Positions 8,971-21,763 of a DNA stretch of 64,000 nucleotides are shown piece by piece. This DNA comes from Actinomyces oris (GTDB lineage: Bacteria > Actinomycetota > Actinomycetes > Actinomycetales > Actinomycetaceae). The notes beneath the pieces were generated by a model that saw only the letters and a program-made list of their open reading frames with translations, was not told the DNA's origin and did not search any database. The stretch lies in the NCBI RefSeq assembly GCF_001553935.1, contig NZ_CP014232.1:2790001-2854000 (forward strand), written 5' to 3'. The translations under genes were made by a program, and so were the position numbers. The first letter of the stretch is position 1; each line of letters opens with the position of its first letter.

Positions 8971-9750
8971 TCAGGCGTAGAAGCCGGCCATGGCGGCGAA
9001 GGAGTCCGCCTTGAGGGAGGCTCCGCCGACGAGTGCGCCGTCGACGTCGGGCTGGGCCATGAGCTCCTTGATGTTGCCGGGCTTGGCGGAACCGCCGTAG
9101 AGGATGCGGGTGGCGTCAGCGGTGGCGTCGCCGTAGTCGGCACGCAGGGCCTCGCGGATCGCTCCGCACACCTCCTGGGCGTCCTCGGCGGTGGCGGTCT
9201 CGCCGGTGCCGATGGCCCAGATGGGCTCATAGGCGATGACGATCTTGGCGACGTCCTCGCCGCTCCATCCTTCCAGGGCGGCGCGGATCTGCCCCAGGAC
9301 GAAGTCGACGTGGGTGCCGGCCTTGCGGATCTCCAGGGCCTCACCGCAGCACAGGATGGGGGTCATGCCGGCGTCGAGCACCTTGCGGGCCTTGGCGCCC
9401 ACGAGGGCGTCGGACTCGCCGTGGTACTCGCGGCGCTCGGAGTGGCCCATGACGACGTAGCTGACACCGAGCTTGGTGAGCATTTCGGTAGAGATCTCAC
9501 CGGTGTAGGCGCCGTTGTCGTGGATGGAGACGTCCTGGGCGCCGTACTTGATGTCCAGGGAGTCGGCCTCGACGACGGTCTGCACGGTGCGGATGTCCGT
9601 GAAGGGCGGGATCACGAGGACCTCGCACTTGGTGTAGTCGTGGTCGTGGTCCTTGAGCTCCATGGCCAGGCCCTGGACGAGGTGGTTGGCCTCGAGGTGG
9701 TCGAGGTTCATCTTCCAGTTGCCCGCCATGAGCGGGGTGCGGTTACTCAT
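8971..9750 (-). CDS. tpiA: Triosephosphate isomerase
   Basis: Interconverts dihydroxyacetone phosphate and glyceraldehyde 3-phosphate in glycolysis. The 259-residue TIM barrel has the substrate lysine in [14 protein letters not shown] (~8-12), the catalytic His in GHSERR (~102), the catalytic Glu in [13 protein letters not shown] (~174) and the phosphate-binding [11 protein letters not shown] near 235. The start has a Shine-Dalgarno (GGAAGG) and lies 15 nt after pgk, so the two are co-transcribed. Confidence 0.97.
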   Translation of the reverse strand: MSNRTPLMAGNWKMNLDHLEANHLVQGLAMELKDHDHDYTKCEVLVIPPFTDIRTVQTVVEADSLDIKYGAQDVSIHDNGAYTGEISTEMLTKLGVSYVVMGHSERREYHGESDALVGAKARKVLDAGMTPILCCGEALEIRKAGTHVDFVLGQIRAALEGWSGEDVAKIVIAYEPIWAIGTGETATAEDAQEVCGAIREALRADYGDATADATRILYGGSAKPGNIKELMAQPDVDGALVGGASLKADSFAAMAGFYA

Positions 9751-9765
9751 CTGGGTTGCCTTCCT

Positions 9766-10959
9766 TCAGTCGTTGAGCACGGCGATACCGGGCAGGGTCT
9801 TGCCCTCGAGGAGCTCGAGGGAGGCGCCGCCACCGGTGGAGATGTGGGAGAACGTGGCCTCGTCGAAGCCGAGCGTGCGCACGGCCGCGGCGGAGTCGCC
9901 GCCGCCGATGACGGAGAAGGCGTCGGACTCGGAGATCGCCTTGGCCACGGCCTTGGTGCCCTCGGCGAAGGCCGGGAACTCGAAGACGCCCATGGGGCCG
10001 TTCCACACCACGGTCTTGGAGGTGGCGATGGCATCGGCGAAGAGCTTTCGCGTCTCAGGGCCGATGTCCAGGCCCATCTGGTCGGCGGGCAGTGCGTCAG
10101 CCGGCACCACGGTGGCGGGGGCGTCCGCGGCGAAGGTCGGGGCCACGACGGTGTCGACGGGCAGCAGCAGCTCGACGCCGTTGGCCTTGGCGGTCTCCAG
10201 GTAGCCCTTGACGGTGTCGATCTGGTCCTTCTCCAGCAGGGAGGTACCCACCTCGTAGCCCTGGGCGGCCAGGAAGGTGTAGGCCATGCCGCCACCGATG
10301 AGGAGACGGTCGGCCTTGCTCAGCAGGTTGGAGATGACGCCGAGCTTGTCGGAGACCTTGGAGCCGCCGAGCACCACGGTGTAGGGGCGCTCGGGGTCGT
10401 TGACGGCGCGCCCCAGGGACTCGATCTCCTTGACGACGAGCAGGCCGGCGGCGGAGGGCAACAGCTTGGCGACGTCGTAGACGGAAGCCTGCTTGCGGTG
10501 CACGACGCCGAAGCCGTCGGAGACGAAGACGTCGGCCAGGGCGGCGAGCTCGGCGGCGAAGGCCTCGCGCTCGGCGTCGTCCTTGGAGGTCTCGGCGGCG
10601 TTGAAGCGCACGTTCTCCAGCAGGACGATCTCTCCGTCACCGGCTGCTGCGACGGCGGCCTTGGCGGACTCGCCCACGGTGTCCTCGGCGAGGGTCACCT
10701 TGACACCGGTGACCTCGGCGAGGCGCTTGGCGACGGGGGCCAGGGAGTAGTCGGGGTTGACCTGCCCCTTGGGGCGCCCCAGGTGGGCGGTGATGATCAC
10801 CTTGGCGCCGGCGTCGAGCAGGGTGCGCAGGGTGGGCAGAGCGGCCTGGATGCGGCCGTCGTCGGTGATGTTCTTGTCGGCGTCCAGCGGCACGTTGAAG
10901 TCGGAGCGGACCAGGACTCGCTTGCCCTTGAGGTCGCCCAGGGACTCGATGGTCTTCAT
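9766..10959 (-). CDS. pgk: Phosphoglycerate kinase
   Basis: Catalyses ATP formation from 1,3-bisphosphoglycerate. The start at 10959 ([12 protein letters not shown], preceded by AGAGG) gives 397 residues, the normal length. An upstream start would add 21 Pro/His-rich residues within the gap-pgk hairpin. Motifs include RSDFNVPLD (~18-26), the hinge segments around GGSKVSDKL (~200), [10 protein letters not shown] (~325) and GGGDSAAA (~355) for nucleotide binding. It lies between gap and tpiA in the classical glycolytic cluster. Confidence 0.97.
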   Translation of the reverse strand: MKTIESLGDLKGKRVLVRSDFNVPLDADKNITDDGRIQAALPTLRTLLDAGAKVIITAHLGRPKGQVNPDYSLAPVAKRLAEVTGVKVTLAEDTVGESAKAAVAAAGDGEIVLLENVRFNAAETSKDDAEREAFAAELAALADVFVSDGFGVVHRKQASVYDVAKLLPSAAGLLVVKEIESLGRAVNDPERPYTVVLGGSKVSDKLGVISNLLSKADRLLIGGGMAYTFLAAQGYEVGTSLLEKDQIDTVKGYLETAKANGVELLLPVDTVVAPTFAADAPATVVPADALPADQMGLDIGPETRKLFADAIATSKTVVWNGPMGVFEFPAFAEGTKAVAKAISESDAFSVIGGGDSAAAVRTLGFDEATFSHISTGGGASLELLEGKTLPGIAVLND

Positions 10960-11002
10960 GAAGCCTCTCATCGGTTGTGGGTGAAGGTGTGGGTGTGGGA
11001 CG

Positions 11003-11042
11003 GACGGCGCCCGCGCACGCATAGCGTGGCGCGGGCGCCGTC
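11003..11042 (-). terminator. Strong hairpin between gap and pgk
   Basis: A 14-bp perfect GC-rich stem starting GACGGCGCCCGCGC, extended by an inner ACGC-ATA-GCGT stem. It lies between the gap stop and the pgk start and probably acts as a partial terminator or mRNA stabiliser, letting gap transcript exceed pgk-tpiA. Confidence 0.6.
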
Positions 11043-11071
11043 TTCTAGAGAGTCATGCTCTCGGTCTGGTC

Positions 11072-12163
<1,092 letters not shown>

Positions 12164-12197
12164 TCAGCTCACATCCGATTCAGCTCCGGTACGGCCG

Positions 12198-12203
12198 AGT
12201 CTA
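12198..12203 (-). promoter_or_regulatory. Candidate -10 element for gap
   Basis: TAGACT lies about 120 nt upstream of the gap start in a 250-nt intergenic space. It would leave a leader of roughly 110 nt with a good Shine-Dalgarno. The -35 region is weak, so this is only a candidate. Confidence 0.35.
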
Positions 12204-12330
12204 GTCACACTGGGCAGGCGCTGGGAGTCGCCGACCACGCCACGGGCGAACACTGTGATGCACAAGCCAAACCGAGGGGACCAAAGACCATCAGGCGCCC
12301 CCAAGGCAAGGACCGAGGTCCCATCTCACC

Positions 12331-13311
12331 TCAGGGCTCGAGCATCTCCTGGGTGAGAACCGACTCCGTGTCGGGGATGCCCAGCTCGTGGGCCTGCTTG
12401 TCCGCCATGGCCAGGAGGCGGCGGATACGTCCAGCGACGGCGTCCTTGGTCAGCTGTGGGTCGGAGAGCTGCCCAAGCTCCTCCAGGGATGCCTGCTTGT
12501 GCGCGATGCGCAGGCGACCGGCCTGAAGCAGGTGGGCGGGGACATCGTCCCCCAGGATCTCGAAGGCTCGCTCGACGCGGGCACCCGAGGCGACGGCGGC
12601 GCGGGCCGAACGGCGCAGGTTGGCGTCGTCGAAGTTGGCCAGGCGGTTGGCGGTCCCCCGGGACTCGCGCCGAGATCGGCGCTCGGCCCACACCTTGAAG
12701 GCCTCCGGCGCCCCCATCCGCTCCAGGAGAACACCGATGGCCTCACCGTCGCGAACGACGACGCGGTCGGCCCCGCGCACCTCTCGGGCCTTGGCGGAGA
12801 TGTCGAAGCGCCGCGCGGCCCCGACCAGGGCCAGTGCGGCCTCGGAGCCGGGACAGGTGACCTCCAAGGAGGAGGACCGGCCGGGCTCGGTCAGGGATCC
12901 GCGGGCCAGGAAGGCTCCACGCCAGGCGGCAGCGGCGGCGTTGCGCCCTCCTTGAATGACGGACACCGGCATGCCCCGCACCGGCCGGCCCCGGTCGTCG
13001 ACCAGCCCGGACAGCCGGGCCAGGTCCTTGCCGCGCTTGGTCACTCGCAGCACGTAGCGGGACCCTCGGTGCAGGGAACCGCCCTGAACCACCATGACCT
13101 CGGGCTCCATCCCGTAGAGCTCCTTGAGGTGCTGGTGCAGGCGCCGCACCGCTCCGCCGTGATCGAGCTCGGCCTCGACGACGATGCGTCCGGAGACGAT
13201 ATGGAGCCCTCCGGCGAAGCGCAGCATCGCGGAGACCTCCGCCCGTCGTTGGGCGGCGTTCTCAGTAGCGACGAGCGCGAGCTCATCCTTGACGGTGACC
13301 GTCAGCGACAT
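12331..13311 (-). CDS. whiA: DNA-binding regulator WhiA
   Basis: WhiA couples a degenerate LAGLIDADG homing-endonuclease fold (N-terminal ~1-200) to a C-terminal helix-turn-helix. In Streptomyces it works with WhiB in sporulation septation, and in other Gram-positives it links division to metabolism. The start at 13311 ([13 protein letters not shown]) is preceded by GAGGAG and gives 326 residues. The WhiA signature [17 protein letters not shown] is near 22-38, cited as [12 protein letters not shown], and a recognition region runs from about 265 ([23 protein letters not shown]). The 36-residue upstream extension looks non-coding. It follows rapZ and yvcK as in nearly all actinobacteria. Confidence 0.94.
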   Translation of the reverse strand: MSLTVTVKDELALVATENAAQRRAEVSAMLRFAGGLHIVSGRIVVEAELDHGGAVRRLHQHLKELYGMEPEVMVVQGGSLHRGSRYVLRVTKRGKDLARLSGLVDDRGRPVRGMPVSVIQGGRNAAAAAWRGAFLARGSLTEPGRSSSLEVTCPGSEAALALVGAARRFDISAKAREVRGADRVVVRDGEAIGVLLERMGAPEAFKVWAERRSRRESRGTANRLANFDDANLRRSARAAVASGARVERAFEILGDDVPAHLLQAGRLRIAHKQASLEELGQLSDPQLTKDAVAGRIRRLLAMADKQAHELGIPDTESVLTQEMLEP

Positions 13312-13577
13312 GGGCGGGCTCCTCGTGGTCGGGGTTCGTGATTCGGGACTGGCAAACATGGTTGACGCTGCGGCCGTTGCCAGGGCGTCCCGGGTGCTGG
13401 CGAGGCGCAGCTCGAACATGCGCGGGCGAAGCGACTCAAGACGTCAGGGCGATGTCATACGGCTCCCGAGGCGTATCAATGGAGAATTTTTAGCCGCAGC
13501 ACCCGGCAGGCGGCTGGAAGTGGCCGCCGAGAATTATGAACGATCATGCACAGCGGGACTCTTCAATGAGTCCAGCA

Positions 13578-14588
13578 TCACATGTCATCACGTCCACTGA
13601 GATCGGTGACGTCCCCCAGAGCCCCCTCGAAGGCGTCCCGGAAGGCGGCTGCCAGGCGAAGCGGATCGTGGTGGCACAGGGCCTCGCCGGTGCGCACCTG
13701 GCGCAGGACGACGGTGGCCCCCATGGCGGCGGCCACCGCTGCAAGATCCTCGACGTCCTCAACGGTGGAGGGGTCGGCCAGCACCACGTCCAGGCGCAGG
13801 TCGGGCGCGTACTGGCTCAGGACCCGAAGATGATCGGCACTGGTCATCCCGTCGGTCTCGCCCTGCTGAGCGGAGAGGTTGAGGACCACGACCTTGCGGG
13901 CCGAGGTGTTCACCAGCGCGCGGCGCATGGACGGCAGGATGAGGTGCGGTAGCACCGAGGTGTACCAGGAGCCGGGCCCCAGGACCACCCATTCGGCCTC
14001 ATCGATGGCGCGCAGCGCCTCGGGGTGGGCCTCGGCGTCCTGAGGAACCATCCCCACGTTCTCCAGACGTCCGCGGGCCGAGGCCACTGCCACCTGACCA
14101 CTGACCCGGCGTCGACTCCCCCCGGAGACGATGTCGGCCTCAATGACCAGGGGTGAGGAGGACATGGGAACGACGCGGCCGTGGATCGTCAGCAGGCGCC
14201 CCACCCAGTCGAGCCCGGCAACTTCGTCCCCCAGCAGCTGCCACAGCGCCAGGATGAGCAGGTTCCCCAGGGCGTGATTGTCGAGCTCGCCCTGCCCCTC
14301 GAAGCGGTGCTGGAGCACGTCTCGCCAGGTCAGGCCCCACTCGGAGTCCTCGCAGAGCGATGCCAGCGCCATTCTCAGGTCTCCTGGCGGCAGACAGTCG
14401 AACTCTCGGCGCAGGCGTCCCGAGGAGCCTCCGTCGTCGGCGACGGTGACGACAGCGGTGAGCCGGTGGGTGACGTGGCGCAGCGCCCGCAGCGTGGCGG
14501 ACAGTCCGTGCCCGCCTCCCAGGGCGACGACGGCGGGTCCCTCCTCACCGCGGCGGGGCCAGCCCGCCGCATCGATCGTGGTTCCCAC
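13578..14588 (-). CDS. yvcK: YvcK-family protein (CofD/UPF0052 fold)
   Basis: A 336-residue member of the YvcK/CofD-like family, called gluconeogenesis factor in some annotations. YvcK proteins bind UDP-sugars and affect cell-wall synthesis and morphology (CuvA in Mycobacterium). The N-terminal [13 protein letters not shown] (~24-36) is the diphosphate-binding loop. [15 protein letters not shown] (~50-64) and DLRMALASL follow, and the [13 protein letters not shown] motif is at ~215. It starts 3 nt after the rapZ stop, so the two are co-translated. Confidence 0.92.
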   Translation of the reverse strand: MGTTIDAAGWPRRGEEGPAVVALGGGHGLSATLRALRHVTHRLTAVVTVADDGGSSGRLRREFDCLPPGDLRMALASLCEDSEWGLTWRDVLQHRFEGQGELDNHALGNLLILALWQLLGDEVAGLDWVGRLLTIHGRVVPMSSSPLVIEADIVSGGSRRRVSGQVAVASARGRLENVGMVPQDAEAHPEALRAIDEAEWVVLGPGSWYTSVLPHLILPSMRRALVNTSARKVVVLNLSAQQGETDGMTSADHLRVLSQYAPDLRLDVVLADPSTVEDVEDLAAVAAAMGATVVLRQVRTGEALCHHDPLRLAAAFRDAFEGALGDVTDLSGRDDM

Positions 14589-14591
14589 TGC

Positions 14592-15566
14592 CTACTCCCG
14601 TCCCAGATCGCGGTGCTGGACAACGACCTCGAAGCCCCCGCGCCTCAACCTGGCCCCGAGCCGCTCCGCCGAGGCCACGGAACGGTGCTTACCGCCGGTG
14701 CAGCCCACAGCCAGGGTGACGTGGGGCTTGAGCTCATCGACGTACTGCGGGAGCGCGGGGATGAGCAGGTCGGCGTAGCCGTCGACGAAGGCCGCCGCCC
14801 CCTTCTGGGCGAAGACGTAGTCGGCCACCGGAGCGTCACGTCCGGTGAGGTGGCGCAGCTCGGAGACCCAGTAGGGGTTGGGAATGAAGCGCACGTCCAG
14901 AACGTGGTCGGCGTCCAGGGGAATGCCGTACTTGAACCCGAAGGACATGACGTTGATACGCAGGGCCAGGTCGGACTCGTGCGCCACGAGCTCGCGCACC
15001 CGCCGGGCGAGGTCGTGGACGGAGTAGTTGGAGGTGTCGATGACGCTGTCGGCCACGCCCCGCAAACCCCCCAGGAGAGTGCGCTCGTGCTCAATCCCGT
15101 CCAGGACGGAGCCACTGCCCTGCAACGGGTGGGGTCGGCGAGAGGACTCAAAGCGTCTGACCAGCACGGCGTCGGAGGCATCCAGGAAGATGAGCCTCAC
15201 GTCGGTGCCGTTGTTGCGGACCTTGCGCAGATAGTCCATGAAGTGGGAGAAGAACTCGCGACTGCGCACATCGACCACCGCGGCCAGCCGGTGCACACCG
15301 GCGCCGACCGTCGTCATCATTCCCGACAGAGCCGGCAGCAGCTGGGGCGGCAGGTTATCCACGACGTACCAGTCGAGGTCCTCCAGCGCGTTGGCCGCGC
15401 GCGAGCGCCCCGCCCCGGACATACCCGTGACAATAATCATCTCGGGGCGTTCCGCCGGGGGAACCGGAGGAGTCGCCTCATCGAGGGCGGGGATCTCAAT
15501 GGGAACCGTGTCCTGAAGCCGCTGGCGCTTGCCGGAGGAGGACTGAGGGCGGCGCTCGTCATGCAT
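14592..15566 (-). CDS. rapZ: RapZ-like nucleotide-binding protein
   Basis: A 324-residue RapZ (YvcJ) homologue. Enterobacterial RapZ is an RNase adaptor controlling glucosamine-6-phosphate synthase, while the actinobacterial role is not established. The P-loop reads GMSGAGRS (~49-56), with Arg in place of the usual Walker Lys, which I recall as normal for actinobacterial members. The C-terminal domain carries the family [15 protein letters not shown] near 290. An N-terminal extension (~1-40) is poorly conserved. First gene of rapZ-yvcK-whiA. Confidence 0.92.
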   Translation of the reverse strand: MHDERRPQSSSGKRQRLQDTVPIEIPALDEATPPVPPAERPEMIIVTGMSGAGRSRAANALEDLDWYVVDNLPPQLLPALSGMMTTVGAGVHRLAAVVDVRSREFFSHFMDYLRKVRNNGTDVRLIFLDASDAVLVRRFESSRRPHPLQGSGSVLDGIEHERTLLGGLRGVADSVIDTSNYSVHDLARRVRELVAHESDLALRINVMSFGFKYGIPLDADHVLDVRFIPNPYWVSELRHLTGRDAPVADYVFAQKGAAAFVDGYADLLIPALPQYVDELKPHVTLAVGCTGGKHRSVASAERLGARLRRGGFEVVVQHRDLGRE

Positions 15567-15686
15567 GCACCAAGCATCGCACGTCCAGCTCGCTCCACCC
15601 GTCGCCGACGCCGGTTTACCGGTAGCGTTTCATCGTTGCCAGTACTCACTGCCGCCGGTTCCCGGCGCCAGACACCAGGAGGCCCC

Positions 15687-16973
15687 ATGAGCTCCTCCCC
15701 CATGTCCGACCAGGCTCTCTCATGCCAGTTCACGCCTCAGGAGACGCCGATGCGTCGGCCCACCGCCCCAGTGCTGGGTACGCCCTGGACCAGCAGCGCA
15801 ACGAAGGTGGCGCTGCTGGGCGCCGGTGAGATCGGCAAGGAGGTGGCGATCGCTCTGACCCGCCTGGGGGTGGAGGTCACGGCGATCGACCGCTATGAGG
15901 GGGCTCCGGCCCAGCAGGTGGCGCACAACGCCATGACGGTGGACATGAGCGACCCCGAGGCGCTGACGGCCGCCATCCGCGCCAGCGGTGCCGCCGTCGT
16001 GATCCCGGAGATCGAGGCGCTGGCCACCGACGCCCTGGCGGCGCTGGAGAGCGCCGGCGAGGTGCAGGTGGTACCGACCGCCCGTGCAGTGCAGCTGACG
16101 ATGAATCGTGAGGGCATCCGACGCCTGGCGGCTGAGGAGCTGGGGCTGGCGACCAGTCCCTACGCCTTCGCCTCGTCCTTAGACGAGCTGCGCGCAGGTG
16201 CTCAGCAAGTGGGCTTTCCGTGTGTGGTCAAACCGGTCATGTCCTCATCCGGGCACGGCCAGTCCGTGGTACGCGGGCCGCAGGACCTGGAGGCGGCCTG
16301 GCGCTACGCGGCGGCCGACGGGCGCGTGGACCGAGGCCGGGTCATCGTGGAGGGATTCGTGCGTTTCGACACCGAGATCACGCTGCTCACGGTGCGCTGG
16401 CGTCATCCCGGCACCGGGGAGACGGTGACGAGCTTCTGCGAGCCGATCGGGCACCGGCAGGTCGACGGGGACTATGTGGAGTCCTGGCAGCCGCAGCCCC
16501 TGAGCCCGGTGGCCCTGGAACGGGCCCAGCAGGTGGCCGAGCGCGTGACCGCGGCGCTGGGCGGCTGGGGCCTGTTCGGGGTGGAGCTGTTCATCTGCGG
16601 GGAGGAGGTTCTCTTCTCCGAGGTCTCCCCGCGCCCCCATGACACCGGCCTGGTGACACTGGCGAGCCAGCGCCTGAGCGAGTTCGAGCTGCACGCCCGC
16701 GCCCTGCTGGGGCTGCCCGTCGACACCGCGCTGCGCTCCCCCGGCGCCTCGGTGACCATCAAAGCGACGGGAGAGTCCGCGCCGGGTGAGGGCGTGCGTT
16801 TCGCGGGTCTTGATGAGGCGCTCGCTCATGAGGGCGCGGATCTGCGACTCTTCGGCAAGCCGGTGGCTCACGAGGGTCGGCGCCTGGGCGTTGTCGTGGC
16901 CTACGCCGACGACGTGCAGGTCGCCCGAGATCGGGCGCGGTCCGCCGCCCAGGCGATCCGTCCCAGCGTCTGA
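15687..16973 (+). CDS. purT: Formate-dependent phosphoribosylglycinamide formyltransferase PurT
   Basis: PurT makes formyl-GAR from GAR, formate and ATP in purine synthesis, avoiding folate. The start at 15687 has a strong AGGAGG 6 nt upstream and gives 428 residues. Features are [16 protein letters not shown] (N-terminal Rossmann-like, ~42-57), the ATP-grasp lid [14 protein letters not shown] (~177-190) and metal-binding [10 protein letters not shown] (~311-320). The much longer open frame extending upstream is antisense to rapZ/yvcK and was not used. It is the only plus-strand gene between uvrC and rapZ, which adjoin each other in Mycobacterium, so it sits in an insertion relative to that order. 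Confidence 0.95.
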   Translation: MSSSPMSDQALSCQFTPQETPMRRPTAPVLGTPWTSSATKVALLGAGEIGKEVAIALTRLGVEVTAIDRYEGAPAQQVAHNAMTVDMSDPEALTAAIRASGAAVVIPEIEALATDALAALESAGEVQVVPTARAVQLTMNREGIRRLAAEELGLATSPYAFASSLDELRAGAQQVGFPCVVKPVMSSSGHGQSVVRGPQDLEAAWRYAAADGRVDRGRVIVEGFVRFDTEITLLTVRWRHPGTGETVTSFCEPIGHRQVDGDYVESWQPQPLSPVALERAQQVAERVTAALGGWGLFGVELFICGEEVLFSEVSPRPHDTGLVTLASQRLSEFELHARALLGLPVDTALRSPGASVTIKATGESAPGEGVRFAGLDEALAHEGADLRLFGKPVAHEGRRLGVVVAYADDVQVARDRARSAAQAIRPSV

Positions 16974-17000
16974 GCCACCCGGGCCACGCCGTCTCAGCAC

Positions 17001-18464
<1,464 letters not shown>

Positions 18465-18577
18465 TCATCCTCCGTGTGTTCTGTCAGGTGCAGGTTTCAG
18501 AAGGTTCCGGGCCAGTGACCGCCACGATCAGATCGCGCTGACGGAGGCCTACCTGCGCCTCATGGCGGCGTCCGACC

Positions 18578-18790
18578 TCAGTCCTGGAGGCCCACCATGA
18601 CCGAGGAGGCCTTGACGACGGCAACCGCCTGCTTACCCTCTGTCAGCTCGAGCTCCTCGATGGCGGCGTTGGTGATGGAGGAGGTGATGATGACGCCGGG
18701 GGCGACCTCGATCTTGACGACGCCGTTGACGGCGCCCTTCTCGATGGAGACGACGGTGCCGGGCAGCTGGTTGCGGGCGGAGATCCTCAT
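18578..18790 (-). CDS. Molbindin (TOBE/Mop domain protein)
   Basis: A 70-residue single Mop/TOBE domain: MRISARNQLPGTVVSIEKG, then NGVVKIEVAPGVIITSSIT. Such proteins form hexamers that bind molybdate or tungstate oxyanions as an intracellular buffer. GGACACC, a modest Shine-Dalgarno, precedes the ATG. No mod transporter or molybdopterin genes are near, so its link to molybdenum metabolism here is by family only. Confidence 0.88.
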   Translation of the reverse strand: MRISARNQLPGTVVSIEKGAVNGVVKIEVAPGVIITSSITNAAIEELELTEGKQAVAVVKASSVMVGLQD

Positions 18791-18840
18791 ACGGGGTGTC
18801 CTTTCGAGTTGGCGTCAGTCCAGCACGTCACGAATTCACA

Positions 18841-20997
18841 CTACTGTTCAGTACCTGGACTGTTGAGGTGAGCCAGAATCGTACCCGCCAGAGCCGGTCC
18901 GATGCCCTTGACTCGGGTGATGTCATCCACATCGGCCTGCCGGATGCGCGTGACTGAGCCGAACTCCCGCAGGAGGGCCGCCTGACGCGCCGGTCCCAGG
19001 CCGGGGATACCATCCAGGACGGAGCGGGTCATGCCGGCCGAGCGCTTCTTGCGGTGGTGGGTGATGGCGAAGCGGTGGGACTCGTCGCGCAGGTGCTGAA
19101 GCAGGTAGAGGGCGGGCGACGTGCGCGGCAGGATAACGGGGAACTCCTCCCCCGGCACCCACACCTCCTCCAGGCGCTTGGCCAGGCCGATGAGCGGCAC
19201 GTCGATGCCGAGCTCATCGAGCACGGTGCGCGCGGCATTGACCTGCGGCAGACCGCCGTCGACGACGACCAGCCCGGGCGCGTAGGAGAAGCGCCGGGTC
19301 TTGCCGGTCTCGGGATCGATGGGCCCGGAGACGACGGCAATGCCCTCGACATCCTCGATCTCCTGCGCAGCCCGAGCAGCGGCCTCACCGCGCCCCTGCT
19401 CAGCGATGAGGCGTTTGAACCGGCGGGTGAGGACCTCGTGCATGGCGGCGGTGTCGTCAGCGGCGCCGCTGCCGTCCTGGCCGCGCACAGTGAAGCGTCG
19501 GTAGTCGGACTTGCGGGGCGCACCGTCCTCGAAGACGACCATGGAGCCGACCTGGTAGGTGCCCTGGGTGTGGGAGATGTCGTAGCACTCGACGCGCAGG
19601 GGCGCCTCGGGCAGATCGAGGGCCTCGGCGAGCTCATCGAGGGCGAGGGCGCGCTGGGTGAGATCCCCCGCCCGACGGGTCTTGTGCAGCCGCAGAGCCT
19701 CCTGCGCGTTCTTGCGCACCGTCTCCATGAGGGCGGCCTTGTCGCCGCGCTGCGGGACGCGCAGGTCAACCTTCGCTCCGCGCAGGCCGGCCAACCAGGT
19801 TCGCACGGTGGCGGCATTGCTGGGCAGCTCGGGAACCAGGATCTCCTTGGGCACCGCCGTGGTGGCGGTGTGGGCGACGTCGTCGACGCTCGTGGCCGCC
19901 GACTCTCCCTTGCGCCGGGAGGCGTCACCGTTGGAGCCGAGGGTGCCGCTGCGGGGCTGAGGGCTGGAGGGAGCGCGCTCCCCCACCCCGACGGAGGTGG
20001 TGGTGCCCGAGGAGGTGGGGGCACCGCTGTGGTGGACGGCGCCGGCGTCGGCCGGATCAACGAGGGAGGCGTAGACCTGCTCCAGGAGGCGCTCGATGAG
20101 CTCGGCGTCCCCGGCGTCGTCGATGAGGTCCACGACCCAGCCGCGCTGCCCGCGCACCCGGCCGCCGCGGACGTGGAAGACCTGGACGGCGGCCTCGAGC
20201 TCGTCGCGGACCAGGGCAAAGACGTCGGCGTCGGTCGCGTCGGGAAGGACGACGGCGTTGCCCTCGATGACTTTGCGCAGTGCGGCGGCGTCGTCACGCA
20301 GGCGGGCGGCCTTCTCGAAGTCGAGGGCGGCGGCAGCCGCCTTCATCTCAGCCTCGACCTGGCGCAGGTAGGGGCCGGTGCGACCGGCCATGAAGGCGCA
20401 GAAGTCCTCAGCCAGCGCCCGATGGTCCTGCGGGCTGATGCGGCCCACGCAGGGGGCCGAGCACTTGTCGATGTATCCCAGCAGGCAGGGGCGCCCCGAG
20501 GCCTGGGCGCGGCGGAAGACACCGGCGGAGCAGGAACGCACCGGGAAGACCCGCAGCAGCTGCTCGACGGTCTCGCGGATGGACCAGGCCTGAACGAAGG
20601 GACCGAAGTAGCGGGTTCCCGGTTTGCGGGCCCCGCGGACCACCTGGACGCGGGGGTAGGTCTCCCCCATCGTCACCGCCAGGTAGGGGTAGGACTTGTC
20701 GTCCTTGTACATGACGTTGAAACGGGGGTTGAACTCCTTGATCCAGGAGTACTCCAGGGCCAGGGACTCCACCTCGGTGGACACGACCGTCCATTCCACC
20801 GCGCATGCGGTGGTGACCATCTTCTGGGTGCGCGGGTGCAGTGCGGCGAGGTCCTGGAAGTAGTTGGACAGGCGCTGACGCAGGTTCTTGGCCTTGCCGA
20901 CGTAGATGACCCGTCCCTGCCCGTCCAGGAACCGGTAGACCCCCGGGGACGTGGGGATCTCGCCCGGGGCAGGACGGTACGTCGAAGGGTCGGCCAT
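18841..20997 (-). CDS. uvrC: Excinuclease ABC subunit C
   Basis: UvrC makes both incisions around the lesion after loading by UvrB. The 718-residue protein has the N-terminal GIY-YIG nuclease ([21 protein letters not shown] region, ~19-39; cited as GVYRFLD and [10 protein letters not shown]), the four-Cys cluster area ([28 protein letters not shown], ~160-187), a UVR motif near 230, the RNase H-like endonuclease domain ([24 protein letters not shown]) and tandem helix-hairpin-helix at the C-terminus. A ~60-residue Ser/Gly/Thr-rich linker (~320-385) makes it longer than E. coli UvrC. Start at 20997 fits a leaderless mRNA. Confidence 0.96.
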   Translation of the reverse strand: MADPSTYRPAPGEIPTSPGVYRFLDGQGRVIYVGKAKNLRQRLSNYFQDLAALHPRTQKMVTTACAVEWTVVSTEVESLALEYSWIKEFNPRFNVMYKDDKSYPYLAVTMGETYPRVQVVRGARKPGTRYFGPFVQAWSIRETVEQLLRVFPVRSCSAGVFRRAQASGRPCLLGYIDKCSAPCVGRISPQDHRALAEDFCAFMAGRTGPYLRQVEAEMKAAAAALDFEKAARLRDDAAALRKVIEGNAVVLPDATDADVFALVRDELEAAVQVFHVRGGRVRGQRGWVVDLIDDAGDAELIERLLEQVYASLVDPADAGAVHHSGAPTSSGTTTSVGVGERAPSSPQPRSGTLGSNGDASRRKGESAATSVDDVAHTATTAVPKEILVPELPSNAATVRTWLAGLRGAKVDLRVPQRGDKAALMETVRKNAQEALRLHKTRRAGDLTQRALALDELAEALDLPEAPLRVECYDISHTQGTYQVGSMVVFEDGAPRKSDYRRFTVRGQDGSGAADDTAAMHEVLTRRFKRLIAEQGRGEAAARAAQEIEDVEGIAVVSGPIDPETGKTRRFSYAPGLVVVDGGLPQVNAARTVLDELGIDVPLIGLAKRLEEVWVPGEEFPVILPRTSPALYLLQHLRDESHRFAITHHRKKRSAGMTRSVLDGIPGLGPARQAALLREFGSVTRIRQADVDDITRVKGIGPALAGTILAHLNSPGTEQ

Positions 20998-21004
20998 GCC
21001 CGCA

Positions 21005-21010
21005 AGCGTA
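21005..21010 (-). promoter_or_regulatory. -10 element (TACGCT) for leaderless uvrC
   Basis: TACGCT, 7 nt, then the uvrC ATG, with no Shine-Dalgarno. Confidence 0.5.
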
Positions 21011-21079
21011 GACGCCCATCATCCTCGTCCACGACCCGCGGCCCGGCAGCCGGCCGCCGGTGCACCCAGCCCGAGAACA

Positions 21080-21115
21080 ACGAAGGACCCGAGCCGGTAG
21101 GGCTCGGATCCTTCG
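21080..21115 (-). terminator. Terminator of the minus-strand tRNA cluster
   Basis: A 15-bp stem with one mismatch and a 5-nt loop, just downstream of tRNA-Val(GAC). On the minus strand it is followed by TTGTTCT. Confidence 0.7.
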
Positions 21116-21121
21116 TCATGT

Positions 21122-21196
21122 TGGTGGGCGATACTGGGATCGAACCAGTGACCTCTTCCGTGTCAGGGAAGCGCGCTCCCGCTGCGCCAATCGCCC
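21122..21196 (-). tRNA. tRNA-Val (GAC)
   Basis: Full cloverleaf: acceptor GGGCGAT paired with ATCGCCC, anticodon loop CTGACAC giving GAC, T-loop GTTCGATCC, CCA encoded. First removed from its plus-strand sister tRNA-Val(CAC) by only ~330 nt. Confidence 0.95.
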
Positions 21197-21197
21197 G

Positions 21198-21268
21198 AGG
21201 TGGGTACCGGATTCGAACCGGTGTAAACGGCTTTGCAGGCCGGTGCCTAACCTCTCGGCCAACCCACC
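21198..21268 (-). tRNA. tRNA-Cys (GCA)
   Basis: Acceptor GGTGGGT with ACCCACC, discriminator U, anticodon loop CTGCAAA giving GCA, T-loop GTTCGAATC. CCA is not encoded. It is separated from tRNA-Val by one nucleotide. Confidence 0.94.
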
Positions 21269-21304
21269 ATGAGATGCTGGGGCTGGGCGCTCCCGGCTCC
21301 TCGG

Positions 21305-21377
21305 AGCGGATGACGGGACTCGAACCCGCGACCCTCACCTTGGCAAGGTGATGCTCTACCAACTGAGCCACATCCGC
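21305..21377 (-). tRNA. tRNA-Gly (GCC)
   Basis: Acceptor GCGGATG with CATCCGC, discriminator U, anticodon loop TTGCCAA giving GCC, T-loop GTTCGAGTC. CCA is not encoded. Probably the first gene of the Gly-Cys-Val tRNA transcript. Confidence 0.95.
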
Positions 21378-21527
21378 ATGAATCCTCACGGTTCGTCCGA
21401 ACCGCTCGGTGCTGGAAAACCATAGCACCAGGATCGCAGTGGCAGGCAAATGGCATTGCGGTGATTCACCTCACCGGGCAGCCGTTTGCTCCGGGGGCAC
21501 CAGGCTGGCTATGGTTAGCGCCGCACC

Positions 21528-21600
21528 GGGCGATTGGCTCAGGGGTTAGAGCGCCTCGTTCACACCGAGGAGGTCACTGGTTCGATTCCAGTATCGCCCA
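21528..21600 (+). tRNA. tRNA-Val (CAC)
   Basis: Acceptor GGGCGAT with ATCGCCC, anticodon loop TTCACAC giving CAC, T-loop GTTCGATTC. It shares acceptor and most of the T-arm with tRNA-Val(GAC), so the two valine genes look like a diverged inverted duplicate pair. Confidence 0.95.
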
Positions 21601-21618
21601 CCGGATAGCAGATTGCTC

Positions 21619-21652
21619 ACGCTTGCCCTCCTTGCGAGGGCAAGCGTTTTTT
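21619..21652 (+). terminator. Rho-independent terminator of tRNA-Val(CAC)
   Basis: Perfect 12-bp stem (ACGCTTGCCCTC and complement), 5-nt loop, then TTTTTT. This is the most canonical terminator in the window. Confidence 0.93.
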
Positions 21653-21763
21653 CTTTTCCGCTCCGCGAAGTGGTGCCGGACCTCATGACTGAGTGTCCGG
21701 CACCACCGCGAAGCGACCGGCCGTAACCAGCCGCGACCAGCAGGGTCGCGATCATCGGCTCAT

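Noticed and set aside
14181-15686. N-terminal extension of purT by about 500 residues
   Set aside because: It runs antisense through yvcK and rapZ, while a strong Shine-Dalgarno and the conserved PurT N-terminus define the start at 15687.
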